34,090 bases of DNA from Alistipes sp. (GCA_017631255.1 JAGBTP010000040.1:1-34090); one strand, 5' to 3'. Shown: positions 7,593 to 15,065, counted from the stretch's first letter. Translations and numbers: made by a program. Notes: generated from the letters alone by a model not told the origin.

Positions 7593-8006
7593 CTAAGAGA
7601 TAGATGCGCGAGGGCTCTTATTCTCAGGCGCCTCAAGCTCCATCTCGTTCTGCAAGAGAATCATATCGACGATGTGCGCAGCACACTCCTCGGCACCAAT
7701 CTCGACGACCATATTCCACTGAATCTGTATCTGCACGATGCCGTTCATCGCCGACAGCGTGCCCATAATGCGGTTCTGTGGCGCAAGGATAATCACACCA
7801 TCCACATCGGTGTACTCAGCCATAAACTGCGTAGCGATGACCACATCGTGGGCCGTTGGCACGAACTTAACCACGATATTCTCCATCTCGCAGCCCAGCA
7901 TTTGCAGGCTATCTACAAGCGGCGTGAGGTGGGCGTTATTGAACTCCTCAAACTCGCGCACAACCACCACTCCGAACTTCATATTTGATGCAACATCCGA
8001 CATCAT
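7593..8006 (-). CDS. Degenerate lumazine-synthase-like protein (RibH fold, active site lost)
   Basis: The product is 137 residues against about 155 for 6,7-dimethyl-8-ribityllumazine synthase. Residues 10-75 align well with RibH: KFGVVVVREFEEFNNAHLTP, then LQMLGCEMENIVVKFVP, then VDGVIILAP. VPTAHDV (49-55) replaces VPGAFEIP. The segment that should read roughly RGxTxHxDYV, holding the catalytic histidine, is reduced to QNRIMGTL. After MNGIVQIQIQWNMVVEIG (88-104) the TTxxxEQAxxRAGxKxGNKG phosphate-binding block is missing, and the protein resumes at AEECAAHIVDMI. The frame is open throughout, so this is not a simple frameshift. The charged tail from about 120 is extra. ATG codons at 8006, 8003 and 7982 are all possible starts. 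Lumazine synthase activity is very unlikely. Confidence 0.75.
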   Translation of the reverse strand: MMSDVASNMKFGVVVVREFEEFNNAHLTPLVDSLQMLGCEMENIVVKFVPTAHDVVIATQFMAEYTDVDGVIILAPQNRIMGTLSAMNGIVQIQIQWNMVVEIGAEECAAHIVDMILLQNEMELEAPENKSPRASIS

Positions 8007-8036
8007 AGCGTCACTTTTTTAGTCTATCGTAAGAGA

Positions 8037-8092
8037 GAGGCTGCCCCGACAGGACAGCCCTCACTATCAAAATTACCGAGGACAGAGCCTCG
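8037..8092 (-). terminator. Two tandem hairpins between the TPR and lumazine-synthase-like genes
   Basis: Minus strand, in order of transcription. First is CGAGG-CTCTGT-CCTCG (8092-8077), followed by GTAATTTT. Second is a longer imperfect stem (8062-8037), GAGG/CCTC extended by CTG/CAG, followed by TCTCTTAC. Together they probably end the TPR transcript or attenuate the next gene. No TAnnTTTG box was found ahead of the downstream gene. Confidence 0.5.
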
Positions 8093-8135
8093 CATACCAA
8101 TCGCTCATAGGGCCGATTGCTCGCCCATAGAGTTG

Positions 8136-8777
8136 TTACTCAGCGATATACTTGGTGTACTTACCCTTAAGCTCTGGGTAGATCTCAACCATTGCCTTGT
8201 ATGTCTCCTGAGCCTTAACATTGTCGCCCATAGCAACATATACAAGTGCGAGCTTACGAGCATTGTTCTCGTAAGTGTTAACATCATCACTTGCAACCAT
8301 AGCCTTAGTGAAGAGCTCAACTGCGCTCTGGAGGTCGTTCTCCTCAACAGCAACATCACCACGGAGTGAGTAAACAAGTGCGTTGATGATCTCACCAGCA
8401 GCACCCTCAGCGTCAGCATACTTAGCGAGGTAAGCCTTAGCGCTCTCCAAGTCGCCAGCCTTGAGGTACTCAGCAGCAGCCATATAGGTTGCAGTGTTAG
8501 CAGCCTTAGTGCCCTCGTACTCCTCTACGATAGCTACATACGACTCAACGCTTGCCTCAGATGTGAGGGCTACGGTGAGAGCTGCCTGAGCGTTGTGCTC
8601 GTGCTTCTGAGCGCTGTTCTTCACGAGGCTCAATACGACGAAGATAGCCACTGCAACAACAGTGATACCTACAAGACCCGAAAGGAGCTTGTTGCCATAA
8701 GTGTCGAAGAATGTCTCCAACTTACCCTTAGTCTCGACCATAATATCGGTCTCAGGGTTCTGTACTTTGTTTGTCAT
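8136..8777 (-). CDS. Membrane-anchored TPR protein
   Basis: This is a 213-residue protein with a short cytosolic N-terminus, one transmembrane helix at about 34-52 (LLSGLVGITVVAVAIFVVLSLV) and a helical region from 60 onward. It contains at least two TPR-like pairs (AAEYLKAGDLESAKAYLAKYA; ARKLALVYVAMGDNVKAQETYKAMVEIYP). The layout resembles YfgM-type tetratricopeptide proteins, which act as scaffolds at the membrane; a specific partner cannot be named. Its expected place beside ribH in Bacteroidales is kept, and it is divergent from the recF cluster. Identification as a TPR protein is firm; the role is inferred. Confidence 0.85.
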   Translation of the reverse strand: MTNKVQNPETDIMVETKGKLETFFDTYGNKLLSGLVGITVVAVAIFVVLSLVKNSAQKHEHNAQAALTVALTSEASVESYVAIVEEYEGTKAANTATYMAAAEYLKAGDLESAKAYLAKYADAEGAAGEIINALVYSLRGDVAVEENDLQSAVELFTKAMVASDDVNTYENNARKLALVYVAMGDNVKAQETYKAMVEIYPELKGKYTKYIAE

Positions 8778-8831
8778 AGTCTGTTTTGTATTTAATATTA
8801 TTACTCTTTGTCTTATTCGTGATTCAACCTA

Positions 8832-8839
8832 CAAAAGTA
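8832..8839 (-). promoter_or_regulatory. -7 box upstream of the TPR gene
   Basis: TACTTTTG on the minus strand fits TAnnTTTG. No good -33 element was found at the expected distance, so confidence is moderate. The leader would be about 50 bases. Confidence 0.5.
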
Positions 8840-8987
8840 ACACAAATAATTCGAATATCATAGTTTTATCCATAAAATTTTAATTTCACGACGCTATATT
8901 GGCTATTTATCTCGCTATGCCGCTAAGCGCCGCATCGATATAGAGGATAAAATTTGATGAGCGCTGGGTAGTCTGCGATTTTTTGAG

Positions 8988-8995
8988 TATATTTG
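8988..8995 (+). promoter_or_regulatory. -7 box upstream of the thioredoxin-fold lipoprotein and recF
   Basis: TATATTTG matches TAnnTTTG, with a poor -33 element. A start near 9002 would exclude the TTG at 8993 as start codon and support ATG 9011. Confidence 0.55.
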
Positions 8996-9010
8996 CAAAA
9001 ATGTTTGTCT

Positions 9011-9559
9011 ATGAGAGGAGCCGCAACATATATCGCACGCATCGCCATCTGTCTACTTCTGTGGGCGAGTGCGACACTATCGACATCGTGCAGCGTGATA
9101 GAGGAGCAGCTCCCGACATACGAGGAGACATCGCTCGTCGGCGTTGGCGACAAGGCGCCCGACTTCTGCACAACATCACTCGACGACAAGGTGCTATCGC
9201 TCAGCAGCGTAGCGGGAGAGGTGGTGATGCTCATTCTCTTCTCGCACGAGTGTCCCGACTGCAAGGCACTCCTCGACGAGTTGCAAACAATCATAGACGG
9301 GGGCGAGGCGTTACCCACGACGATGGCGATATCGCGTGGTGGCAGTAAGGAGGCAATAATGGCCTATCGTGATGAGAATGGCTACACCGTAGATATGGCA
9401 GCAGATAGCGACAAGCTGATATACGGACTCTATGCCACGATGTATGTACCTCGCTACTACCTCATTGACAAAGAAGGCGTTATAAGAATGATGAAGTTCG
9501 AGTACTACGAGGGGGACCTTCGTGAGATGCTCGATATGGCTAAGGAGATAAGACAGTAA
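9011..9559 (+). CDS. TlpA/AhpC-type thioredoxin-fold lipoprotein
   Basis: This 182-residue protein (from ATG 9011) has a hydrophobic signal (YIARIAICLLLWASATL) and a lipoprotein-type cysteine, C27, in STSCS. The lipobox is loose, as is common in Bacteroidetes. The mature part opens VGVGDKAPDFCTTSLDDKVL, typical of AhpC/TSA/TlpA proteins, and has redox motif CPDC at 81-84 in FSHECPDCK. The cis-proline segment is YVPRYYLIDKEG. It is likely a membrane-anchored thiol oxidoreductase facing the periplasm. An upstream TTG at 8993 overlaps the -7 box and is rejected as start. It lies 6 bp before recF and is probably co-transcribed with it, an odd pairing of an envelope redox protein with a DNA repair gene. 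Confidence 0.85.
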   Translation: MRGAATYIARIAICLLLWASATLSTSCSVIEEQLPTYEETSLVGVGDKAPDFCTTSLDDKVLSLSSVAGEVVMLILFSHECPDCKALLDELQTIIDGGEALPTTMAISRGGSKEAIMAYRDENGYTVDMAADSDKLIYGLYATMYVPRYYLIDKEGVIRMMKFEYYEGDLREMLDMAKEIRQ

Positions 9560-9565
9560 TAGAAT

Positions 9566-10657
9566 ATGATTCTCGACAATATATCGATTATAAACTTCAA
9601 GAACATCGGCAACGAACAGCTCACGCTCTCTGCTGGCATCAACTGCTTCGTAGGCGATAATGGCGCAGGTAAGACCAACATCCTCGACGCCATCCACTAC
9701 CTCGCTATGGCGCGATCGATGCACACCATTAGCGATGCCCAGAGCCTTCGACACGGAGAGGAGTCGTTCATCATCGACGGTCGCTTTAGCCGTGATGACG
9801 CGCGCCCTGAGCAGGTGGTATGCGCCTACACCAAGCGTGGCGGCAAGACCCTCAAGCGTAACGGCAAAGAGTACGACAAACTTTCGGACCACATCGGTGG
9901 CATACCCATCGTGGTGGTATCGCCTGCCGACACCGCCCTTATCAGCGACTCAGCCGAGGAGCGCCGTCGCTACCTCAATAGATTCATATCGCAGACAGAC
10001 AGGACATACCTCGCTGCGCTAATACGCTACAACGCAGCACTTCAGGAGCGCAACAAGCTACTCAAGACATCGCCCTCGGAGGAGATGCTTCTCATATACG
10101 ATACTATGCTCGCAGCCTCGGCAGATGTGATATACAACCGCCGTAAGGAGATGATCGCCAGGATGCAACCACTCGTAGAGCACTACTATGCCCTACTATC
10201 CGAGGAGCGCGAGACCATAGGTCTTGTCTATCGTTCGGAGCTGGAGACGACACCTCTTACCGAGCTACTCCTCGCAGCACGCCAGCGAGATTTCGTCAAC
10301 GAGCACACCACTTGTGGCGTACATCGTGACGATATGATACTTAGCATCGGCGACTACCCGCTGCGCAAGTTCGGCTCGCAGGGACAGCAGAAGTCATACC
10401 TCGTAGCGCTGAAACTTGCCGAGTACACCATCCTTGCCGAAAAGAGCGGCGAGCGCCCCATCCTACTTCTGGACGACCTCTTCGACAAGCTCGATATGCG
10501 TCGCGTGGCACAGCTACTCAAGCTCGTAGGTAGCGAGGACTTCGGACAGATATTCATCACCGACTGCAACAAGCACCGTTTGGAGCGCACCTTGGGCGAG
10601 GCAGGCGCTGAGTACCAACTATTTAACATCGCGCAGGGCTGCGCCACAACACTATGA
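9566..10657 (+). CDS. recF: DNA replication/repair protein RecF
   Basis: RecF is an SMC-like ATPase that helps load RecA at single-strand gaps, acting with RecO and RecR. The 363-residue product has normal length. The Walker A motif GDNGAGKTN lies at about 30-38 after the typical N-terminus ILDNISIINFKNI. The ABC signature-like region is KFGSQGQQKSYLVALKLAEY, and Walker B is PILLLDDLFDKLD. It overlaps the next gene by four bases (ATGA), which suggests translational coupling. Confidence 0.97.
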   Translation: MILDNISIINFKNIGNEQLTLSAGINCFVGDNGAGKTNILDAIHYLAMARSMHTISDAQSLRHGEESFIIDGRFSRDDARPEQVVCAYTKRGGKTLKRNGKEYDKLSDHIGGIPIVVVSPADTALISDSAEERRRYLNRFISQTDRTYLAALIRYNAALQERNKLLKTSPSEEMLLIYDTMLAASADVIYNRRKEMIARMQPLVEHYYALLSEERETIGLVYRSELETTPLTELLLAARQRDFVNEHTTCGVHRDDMILSIGDYPLRKFGSQGQQKSYLVALKLAEYTILAEKSGERPILLLDDLFDKLDMRRVAQLLKLVGSEDFGQIFITDCNKHRLERTLGEAGAEYQLFNIAQGCATTL

Positions 10658-10944
10658 AACGCTCCGAGCCAAAGCTTATAGGCGACATACTCAAGGAGTT
10701 CTTCGAGAGGCCCTTCGTTGCGCGTAAGGTTGCCGAAGGTAGGCTGCCGGAGTATTGGCGTGAGGTGGCGGGCGACTACATCGCCTCGATGACCACCGAG
10801 TGTCGATACGAGCGTGGTATTCTCTATATCAGCATCGCTTCGGGCGTAGCACGACAGGAGGTATTCTTTCGTCGTGACGACTATATGACACGCCTCAACG
10901 TGCGCGCTGGTCACCACATTGTAAACAGCATTATCGTCAGATAA
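10654..10944 (+). CDS. DUF721/DciA family protein
   Basis: This small protein (96 residues) belongs to DUF721. DciA members of that family load the replicative helicase DnaB in bacteria without DnaC. The family pattern is visible: KLIGDILKEFFERP, then LPEYWREVAGDYIASMT, then a beta-rich end with RGILYISIASGVARQEV and the C-terminal VNSIIVR. It overlaps the end of recF by four bases. The coupling of recF to dciA fits a shared role in replication. The gene ends 25 bp from the convergent oxyR gene, and no clear terminator was seen between them. Confidence 0.85.
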   Translation: MKRSEPKLIGDILKEFFERPFVARKVAEGRLPEYWREVAGDYIASMTTECRYERGILYISIASGVARQEVFFRRDDYMTRLNVRAGHHIVNSIIVR

Positions 10945-10969
10945 TCACCCTATTACGCACGCCCTTTCA

Positions 10970-11896
10970 CTATAATTTTATTGCAAACTTTCGCAAGCGT
11001 GGCTCTATCATCTCCTCGGGGATGATACTCTTAATCGCGTCGGCTAAGATGTTCAACATACGCTCACGCACAAAGTCACGCCTAACCACAAACGCCACAT
11101 CACGACCCGGCGTAGGGTTATACAACTCCCTCACACGCTCCCTCTGCGCACCGCACATCAGCGGCAGCTGCATCTCTGGGATAATAGTATAGCCGCCATT
11201 CTCGTCCACAATACGCATCAGCGTCTCCACGCTACCCGCCGCATATATCGAGGCGTTGGTCATATCGCGCACACAGAACGGAAACTGTCCGTGGTTGGGG
11301 CAGTAGCTCTCACCCAGCACCCATATACTCTCCGAACGCAGGGTCTGTGTGTCGAGTTGTGCCTCGTTGTAGTTTGCCTCCGTAGGATTGAGGTAGGCAT
11401 AGTAGCGCTCGTGGTAGATAGGTATCTCGAGCAGCCCCTCCTCCGCTACGGGCATAGCGAGCATCGCAACATCAAGCTCCGCACGACGCAACTTCTTCTT
11501 AATGGTCTCGATGCGCGCCTCCTCCACAGCCAATGTAATCTCGGGGTGATGCTCTTTGAGGTAGCCAAAGAGCTTGGGCAGGATGTATGGCGATATAGTC
11601 GAGGCGATGCCGAGGCGTATGTGTCCCACACTCTGCTCCTTGTGCGTCGACACCAGCTCCTCCATCTGCGAGGCGTTATATAGCACTACGCGCGCCTGAG
11701 CAATTATCTCCTCGCCCAGCGTTGTAGGTCGTATGGGGTGGCTCGTGCGATCGAAAATCGTGACATCTAACTCCGCCTCTAACTTCTGGATAAGCGACGA
11801 GAGGGTCGACTGCGTTACGCCACACGACTCCGCTGCCCTAACAAAGTGGCGACAGTTGTCCACCGCCACGATATACTCAAGTTGTTGAAGTGTCAT
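10970..11896 (-). CDS. oxyR: OxyR-type LysR-family hydrogen peroxide sensor
   Basis: This 308-residue LysR-type regulator has an N-terminal winged helix-turn-helix (MTLQQLEYIVAVDN through VTQSTLSSLIQKLE) and a C-terminal sensing domain. Two cysteines fall at positions 199 and 208 (GESYCPNHGQFPFC). That is the same numbering and nine-residue spacing as the redox pair C199/C208 of E. coli OxyR, where peroxide forms the activating disulphide. This makes OxyR far likelier than a generic LysR protein. The gene converges on dciA. Its upstream region holds a -7 box overlapped by an ATAG-N7-CTAT palindrome that could serve autoregulation. Confidence 0.92.
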   Translation of the reverse strand: MTLQQLEYIVAVDNCRHFVRAAESCGVTQSTLSSLIQKLEAELDVTIFDRTSHPIRPTTLGEEIIAQARVVLYNASQMEELVSTHKEQSVGHIRLGIASTISPYILPKLFGYLKEHHPEITLAVEEARIETIKKKLRRAELDVAMLAMPVAEEGLLEIPIYHERYYAYLNPTEANYNEAQLDTQTLRSESIWVLGESYCPNHGQFPFCVRDMTNASIYAAGSVETLMRIVDENGGYTIIPEMQLPLMCGAQRERVRELYNPTPGRDVAFVVRRDFVRERMLNILADAIKSIIPEEMIEPRLRKFAIKL

Positions 11897-11911
11897 AGTA
11901 ATCTGTTTTAT

Positions 11912-11936
11912 CTATACAAAGATAGTAATAATCTAT
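11912..11936 (-). promoter_or_regulatory. oxyR promoter with candidate OxyR operator
   Basis: The minus-strand -7 box TATCTTTG is at 11924-11917. Overlapping it is ATAG-N7-CTAT (11922-11936) with a further CTAT at 11912-11915. This resembles half of the E. coli OxyR consensus of ATAG/CTAT elements, with spacing off by one base on one side. The gap 11937-11975 shows nothing else. Confidence 0.5.
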
Positions 11937-11976
11937 TTCATAACACGCCCTCGACGCATATTTTCGAGCTACCAAC

Positions 11977-12020
11977 AAAAAAATAACCCCTCGGGAAGTA
12001 CCAAAGTACGACCCAAGGGG
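11977..12020 (-). terminator. Terminator after tsf
   Basis: On the minus strand, a stem pairs CCCCTTGGG with CCCGAGGGG (one mismatch) and an inner GTAC/GTAC stem. It is followed by TTATTTTTTTG. This is a strong end for the rplM-rpsI-rpsB-tsf transcript. Confidence 0.85.
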
Positions 12021-12059
12021 CTAAATTTATGGGCTAACGCCCACAGATAGGCTTAGCGA

Positions 12060-12890
12060 TTATGCCTCGAGGGCGAAACGCTTGTAAGCTACAACAGTAG
12101 CCTCCTTATCAGCCTTCTGGATGAACTCGCGGATAGACTCCTTCTCGCCTACAACGCACTGGTTGAGAAGAGTGTTCTCCTCGAAGAACTTACGCATCTT
12201 ACCCTCAGCGATCTTCTCAAGGATAGCGTCTGGCTTGTTAGAGTTCTTAGGATCCTGCTTCATCATCTCCATCTGGATAGCCTTCTCCTTCTCTACAACC
12301 TCAGCTGGGCAGTCCTGCTCGTCGATTGAGAGTGGAGCCATTGCAGTAGCCTGCATAGCAACCTTGCGAGCAACCTCCTCGTCGATAGCCTTGTTGAAGC
12401 CAAGAACAGTACCGAGCTTCTTGTTGAAGTGAACATAAGCTACGCAGTAAGGAGCCTCAATACGAGCGTAGTAAGCGATCTCAACCTTCTCGCCAGTCTG
12501 ACCTGACTTCTCAGTTACGATCTCCTCTACGGTGTGACCCTCAGCGTTCTTAACACCCATAAGAGCGTCACGATCTGCTGCGTCAGCTGCAACAGCGAGC
12601 TCGAGGATAGCATCTGCAAATGCACCGAACTCAACATTCTGAGCTACGAAGTCAGTCTCGCAAGCAAGGCAAAGGATGTAAGCCTTCTCACCTACGATCT
12701 TAGTTACAACAACACCCTCAGTTGCAGTGCGGTCTGAACGCTTAGCAACAACGAGCTTACCCTTCTCACGGATGATATCCTTAGCGCGCTCGAAATCGCC
12801 CTCAGCCTCCTGAAGAGCCTTCTTGCAATCCATCATACCTGCGCCGGTCATCTTACGGAGCTTCATTACATCAGCTGCTTTGATTTCCAT
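12060..12890 (-). CDS. tsf: Elongation factor Ts
   Basis: EF-Ts recycles EF-Tu by exchanging GDP for GTP. The 276-residue product shows the UBA-like N-terminal domain MEIKAADVMKLRKMTGAGMM followed by DCKKALQEAEGD, and the family core KIVGEKAYILCLACETDFVA. Length is normal. It lies downstream of rpsB, the conserved gene pair, with a 103-bp spacer containing a GC-rich hairpin. Confidence 0.98.
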   Translation of the reverse strand: MEIKAADVMKLRKMTGAGMMDCKKALQEAEGDFERAKDIIREKGKLVVAKRSDRTATEGVVVTKIVGEKAYILCLACETDFVAQNVEFGAFADAILELAVAADAADRDALMGVKNAEGHTVEEIVTEKSGQTGEKVEIAYYARIEAPYCVAYVHFNKKLGTVLGFNKAIDEEVARKVAMQATAMAPLSIDEQDCPAEVVEKEKAIQMEMMKQDPKNSNKPDAILEKIAEGKMRKFFEENTLLNQCVVGEKESIREFIQKADKEATVVAYKRFALEA

Positions 12891-12928
12891 ATCTGTAAGT
12901 TTTTTTTTCGTTAAAATAATTGTCTTTG

Positions 12929-12966
12929 AAAAAAGTCCGGCGAGCGGGCCTTAGCCTACCCGCCGG
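12929..12966 (-). terminator. GC-rich hairpin between rpsB and tsf
   Basis: On the minus strand, CCGGCGGG pairs with CCCGC and CGG across a bulge, followed by six Ts. It looks like an intrinsic terminator or attenuator placed inside the operon. Partial readthrough could set tsf below rpsB. Confidence 0.6.
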
Positions 12967-12993
12967 TAAATTTGCCTCTTGGCGAAAGGTGAA

Positions 12994-13836
12994 TTACTCA
13001 GCCTTAGCCTCCTCAGTAGCGGCAACAACCTCAGCTACAGTAGCCTCCTCAGCATCAACTGAAGCCTTTACTGACTTCTTGATGCGTGGCTTAGCCTGCT
13101 TTGCACCCTCCTGAGCCTCAGCCTCCTGAGCCTCCTTCTCCTTCTCGAGCTTGCGCTCCTCAGCACCCTCAGCGATAGCACCGCATACTACATCGAGGAT
13201 AGTAGCGATTGACTTCTGAGCATCGTCATTTGCTGGAATTACATAATCAATGTCGGTAGGATCACAACAAGTATCAACCATTGCAAATACAGGGATGCTC
13301 AAACGCTTAGCCTCCTTAACGGCGTTCTGCTCCTTCTGCACATCGATAACGAACAATGCAGCTGGAAGACGGTTAAGGTCAGCGATAGAACCGAGGTTCT
13401 TCTCGAGCTTTGCACGCTGGCGTGCAATCTGGAGCTTCTCGCGCTTTGAGAAATTATCGAAAGTACCGTCGTTGGTCATCTTATCGATGGTAGCCATCTT
13501 CTTAACGGCCTTGCGGATTGTAGGGAAGTTTGTAAGCATACCACCTGCCCAACGCTCTGTAACATAAGGCATACCTACTGCTGATACCTTCTCAGCTACG
13601 ATCTCCTTAGCCTGCTTCTTTGTTGCTACGAACAATACGCGACGACCGCTCTTTACGATCTGCTTAAGAGCAGCAGCTGCCTCGTCGAGCTTGATAACAG
13701 TCTTGTGAAGATCGATGATGTGGATACCGTTCTTCTCCATAAAGATATATGGAGCCATTTTAGGGTTCCACTTACGCTTCAAGTGACCGAAGTGTACACC
13801 GGCCTCCAAAAGTGTATTAAAATCTGTGCGTGCCAT
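12994..13836 (-). CDS. rpsB: 30S ribosomal protein S2
   Basis: S2 is a small-subunit ribosomal protein. From ATG 13836 it is 280 residues, opening MARTDFNTLLEAGVHFGHLK as S2 should. The core includes HIIDLHKTVIKLDEA, RWAGGMLTNF and FAMVDTCCDPTDIDYVIPAND. An upstream in-frame start at 13875 would add thirteen lysine-rich residues (MIKELTNKKNKEK) not found in the family, so it is not used. The C-terminal 50 residues form a Lys/Glu/Ala-rich tail beyond the core. A 277-bp gap separates it from rpsI, with no promoter match, so it probably shares the rplM promoter. Confidence 0.97.
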   Translation of the reverse strand: MARTDFNTLLEAGVHFGHLKRKWNPKMAPYIFMEKNGIHIIDLHKTVIKLDEAAAALKQIVKSGRRVLFVATKKQAKEIVAEKVSAVGMPYVTERWAGGMLTNFPTIRKAVKKMATIDKMTNDGTFDNFSKREKLQIARQRAKLEKNLGSIADLNRLPAALFVIDVQKEQNAVKEAKRLSIPVFAMVDTCCDPTDIDYVIPANDDAQKSIATILDVVCGAIAEGAEERKLEKEKEAQEAEAQEGAKQAKPRIKKSVKASVDAEEATVAEVVAATEEAKAE

Positions 13837-14113
13837 TTTTTCTTTGTTTTTTTTGTTTGTTAACTCTTTAATCAACCTACGAGTAACCTACTTTGTTTTT
13901 GTTCTCGGAGGTTTAATCGCAATCGGGCAACCATCGTGGCAGCACACCTTGTGCATAGCGCTAAGGCAATAGCTGTTATCCTACGCACACCTTCGCTCGA
14001 GTATGTTCGGCGACAGCAAGGCGCACCGACGGGTGGAGATGTGGTCCTCGAGGTTTTGAACCCTGATTGTGCTTTTTTTGTTTTGTTTTGTCGCAGTTGG
14101 TTCGCGATGCGTA

Positions 14114-14500
14114 TTAACGCTTGCTGAACTGGAACTTACGACGAGCACCTGGCTGACCAGGCTTCTTACGCTCAACCTCGCGTGAGTCACGCATAAGGAA
14201 GCCGTTCTTCTTCAAGATAGGACGCATCTCTGCATCGATCTGGCAAAGAGCACGAGCGATACCCATACGCGCTGCCTCAGCCTGACCCTTGATACCACCA
14301 CCTACGAGGTTGATCATAACATCGTAGTTCTCCAAGGTGTTAGTAACCAACAAAGGCTGCTTAACCTCGTACTGGAGAATGTTCAATGGGAAGTAAACCT
14401 CAAGCTCCTTATGGTTAACTGTAATCTTACCTGTACCTGGCTTCACGAATACGCGAGCAACAGCGGCCTTACGGCGACCTACGCAGTTTACAACTTCCAT
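14114..14500 (-). CDS. rpsI: 30S ribosomal protein S9
   Basis: S9 is a small-subunit head protein whose basic C-terminal tail contacts P-site tRNA. The 128-residue product begins MEVVNCVGRRKAAVARVFV, contains GGGIKGQAEAARMGIARAL, and ends in the family tail RRKFQFSKR. It is five bp downstream of rplM, the standard pair. Downstream, 13837-14113 contains no gene; a 9-base sequence, gcacacctt, occurs twice there (13942 and 13985). Confidence 0.98.
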   Translation of the reverse strand: MEVVNCVGRRKAAVARVFVKPGTGKITVNHKELEVYFPLNILQYEVKQPLLVTNTLENYDVMINLVGGGIKGQAEAARMGIARALCQIDAEMRPILKKNGFLMRDSREVERKKPGQPGARRKFQFSKR

Positions 14501-14505
14501 AATTC

Positions 14506-14967
14506 TTACTTAATCTCGTTTAACTTAATCTCCTTAGGGTTCTGTGCAGCGTGTGGATGCTCAGCACCTGCATAAACCTTCAAATTCTTCATAATTGCCT
14601 CACCAAGACGAGTCTTAGGCAACATACCGCGAACTGCGTGCTCTACAACGAACTGAGGCTTCTTGTCAGTTGTCAAGAAATCAGCTGGAGTAGCGAAACG
14701 CTGACCACCAGGGAAACCTGTGTAGCGTGTGTAGACCTTATCGGTCATCTTTGCGCCTGTAAGCTTAACCTTATCCGCATTGATCACGATAACATAGTCA
14801 CCGCAATTTGTGTGGGGGGTGTAAGTAGGCTTGTTCTTGCCACGGAGGATCTTAGCTACCTGCGAAGCAAGGCGTCCCAAAATCTCGTTTGTAGCGTCAA
14901 TCACAAACCACTCCTTCTGAGCGTCGTCTGCCTTGACCGAGATTGTCTTGTAACTCTTTGAATCCAC
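14506..14967 (-). CDS. rplM: 50S ribosomal protein L13
   Basis: L13 is an early-assembly large-subunit protein. The 153-residue product shows EWFVIDATNEILGRLASQVA, RGKNKPTYTPHTNCGDYVIV and HAVRGMLPKTRLG, all family hallmarks. It is the first gene of the rplM-rpsI-rpsB-tsf unit, with a strong promoter 69 bp upstream and a stem-loop at the start of the transcript. Confidence 0.98.
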   Translation of the reverse strand: MDSKSYKTISVKADDAQKEWFVIDATNEILGRLASQVAKILRGKNKPTYTPHTNCGDYVIVINADKVKLTGAKMTDKVYTRYTGFPGGQRFATPADFLTTDKKPQFVVEHAVRGMLPKTRLGEAIMKNLKVYAGAEHPHAAQNPKEIKLNEIK

Positions 14968-15012
14968 TTTGTTAAAAGTTTAGTTAATACTATAAATTAT
15001 TGTAATCCAATT

Positions 15013-15031
15013 CCCGAAACCGTTTTTCGGG
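15013..15031 (-). promoter_or_regulatory. Stem-loop at the 5' end of the rplM leader
   Basis: The minus-strand sequence CCCGAAA-AACGG-TTTCGGG forms a perfect 7-bp stem with a 5-base loop. It begins at about the predicted transcript start. It may stabilise the mRNA or bind a ribosomal protein; this is inference. Confidence 0.6.
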
Positions 15032-15035
15032 CCTG

Positions 15036-15065
15036 CAAAGATACTAAAATTTAATTAGATGCAAA
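15036..15065 (-). promoter_or_regulatory. Promoter of rplM-rpsI-rpsB-tsf
   Basis: On the minus strand, TTTG (15065-15062) and TATCTTTG (15043-15036) are 18 bp apart, a strong Bacteroidetes promoter. The remaining gap up to 15254 holds only AT-rich sequence and the hairpin at 15208-15231. Confidence 0.85.

Noticed and set aside
7593..8006. A sequencing frameshift as the reason for the missing lumazine synthase motifs
   Set aside because: The frame stays open with RibH-like sequence on both sides of each gap, and I saw no continuation of the missing blocks in another frame. In-frame loss fits better.
10354..10917. Minus-strand open frame of 187 codons opposite recF-dciA
   Set aside because: It overlaps two conserved genes and its translation has no family features.
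13837..13875. Longer N-terminus for ribosomal protein S2
   Set aside because: The extra residues are lysine-rich leader sequence not found in S2 proteins; MARTDFNTLLEAGVHFGHLK is the family start.
13942..13993. Repeat of gcacacctt between rpsB and rpsI as part of an array
   Set aside because: Only two copies, with unequal flanks and no further units. This is not a CRISPR or repeat array.
14040..14070. tRNA-like fragment (minus-strand GGTTCAAAACCTCGAGG)
   Set aside because: It resembles a T arm only superficially. No acceptor, D or anticodon arms can be drawn around it.
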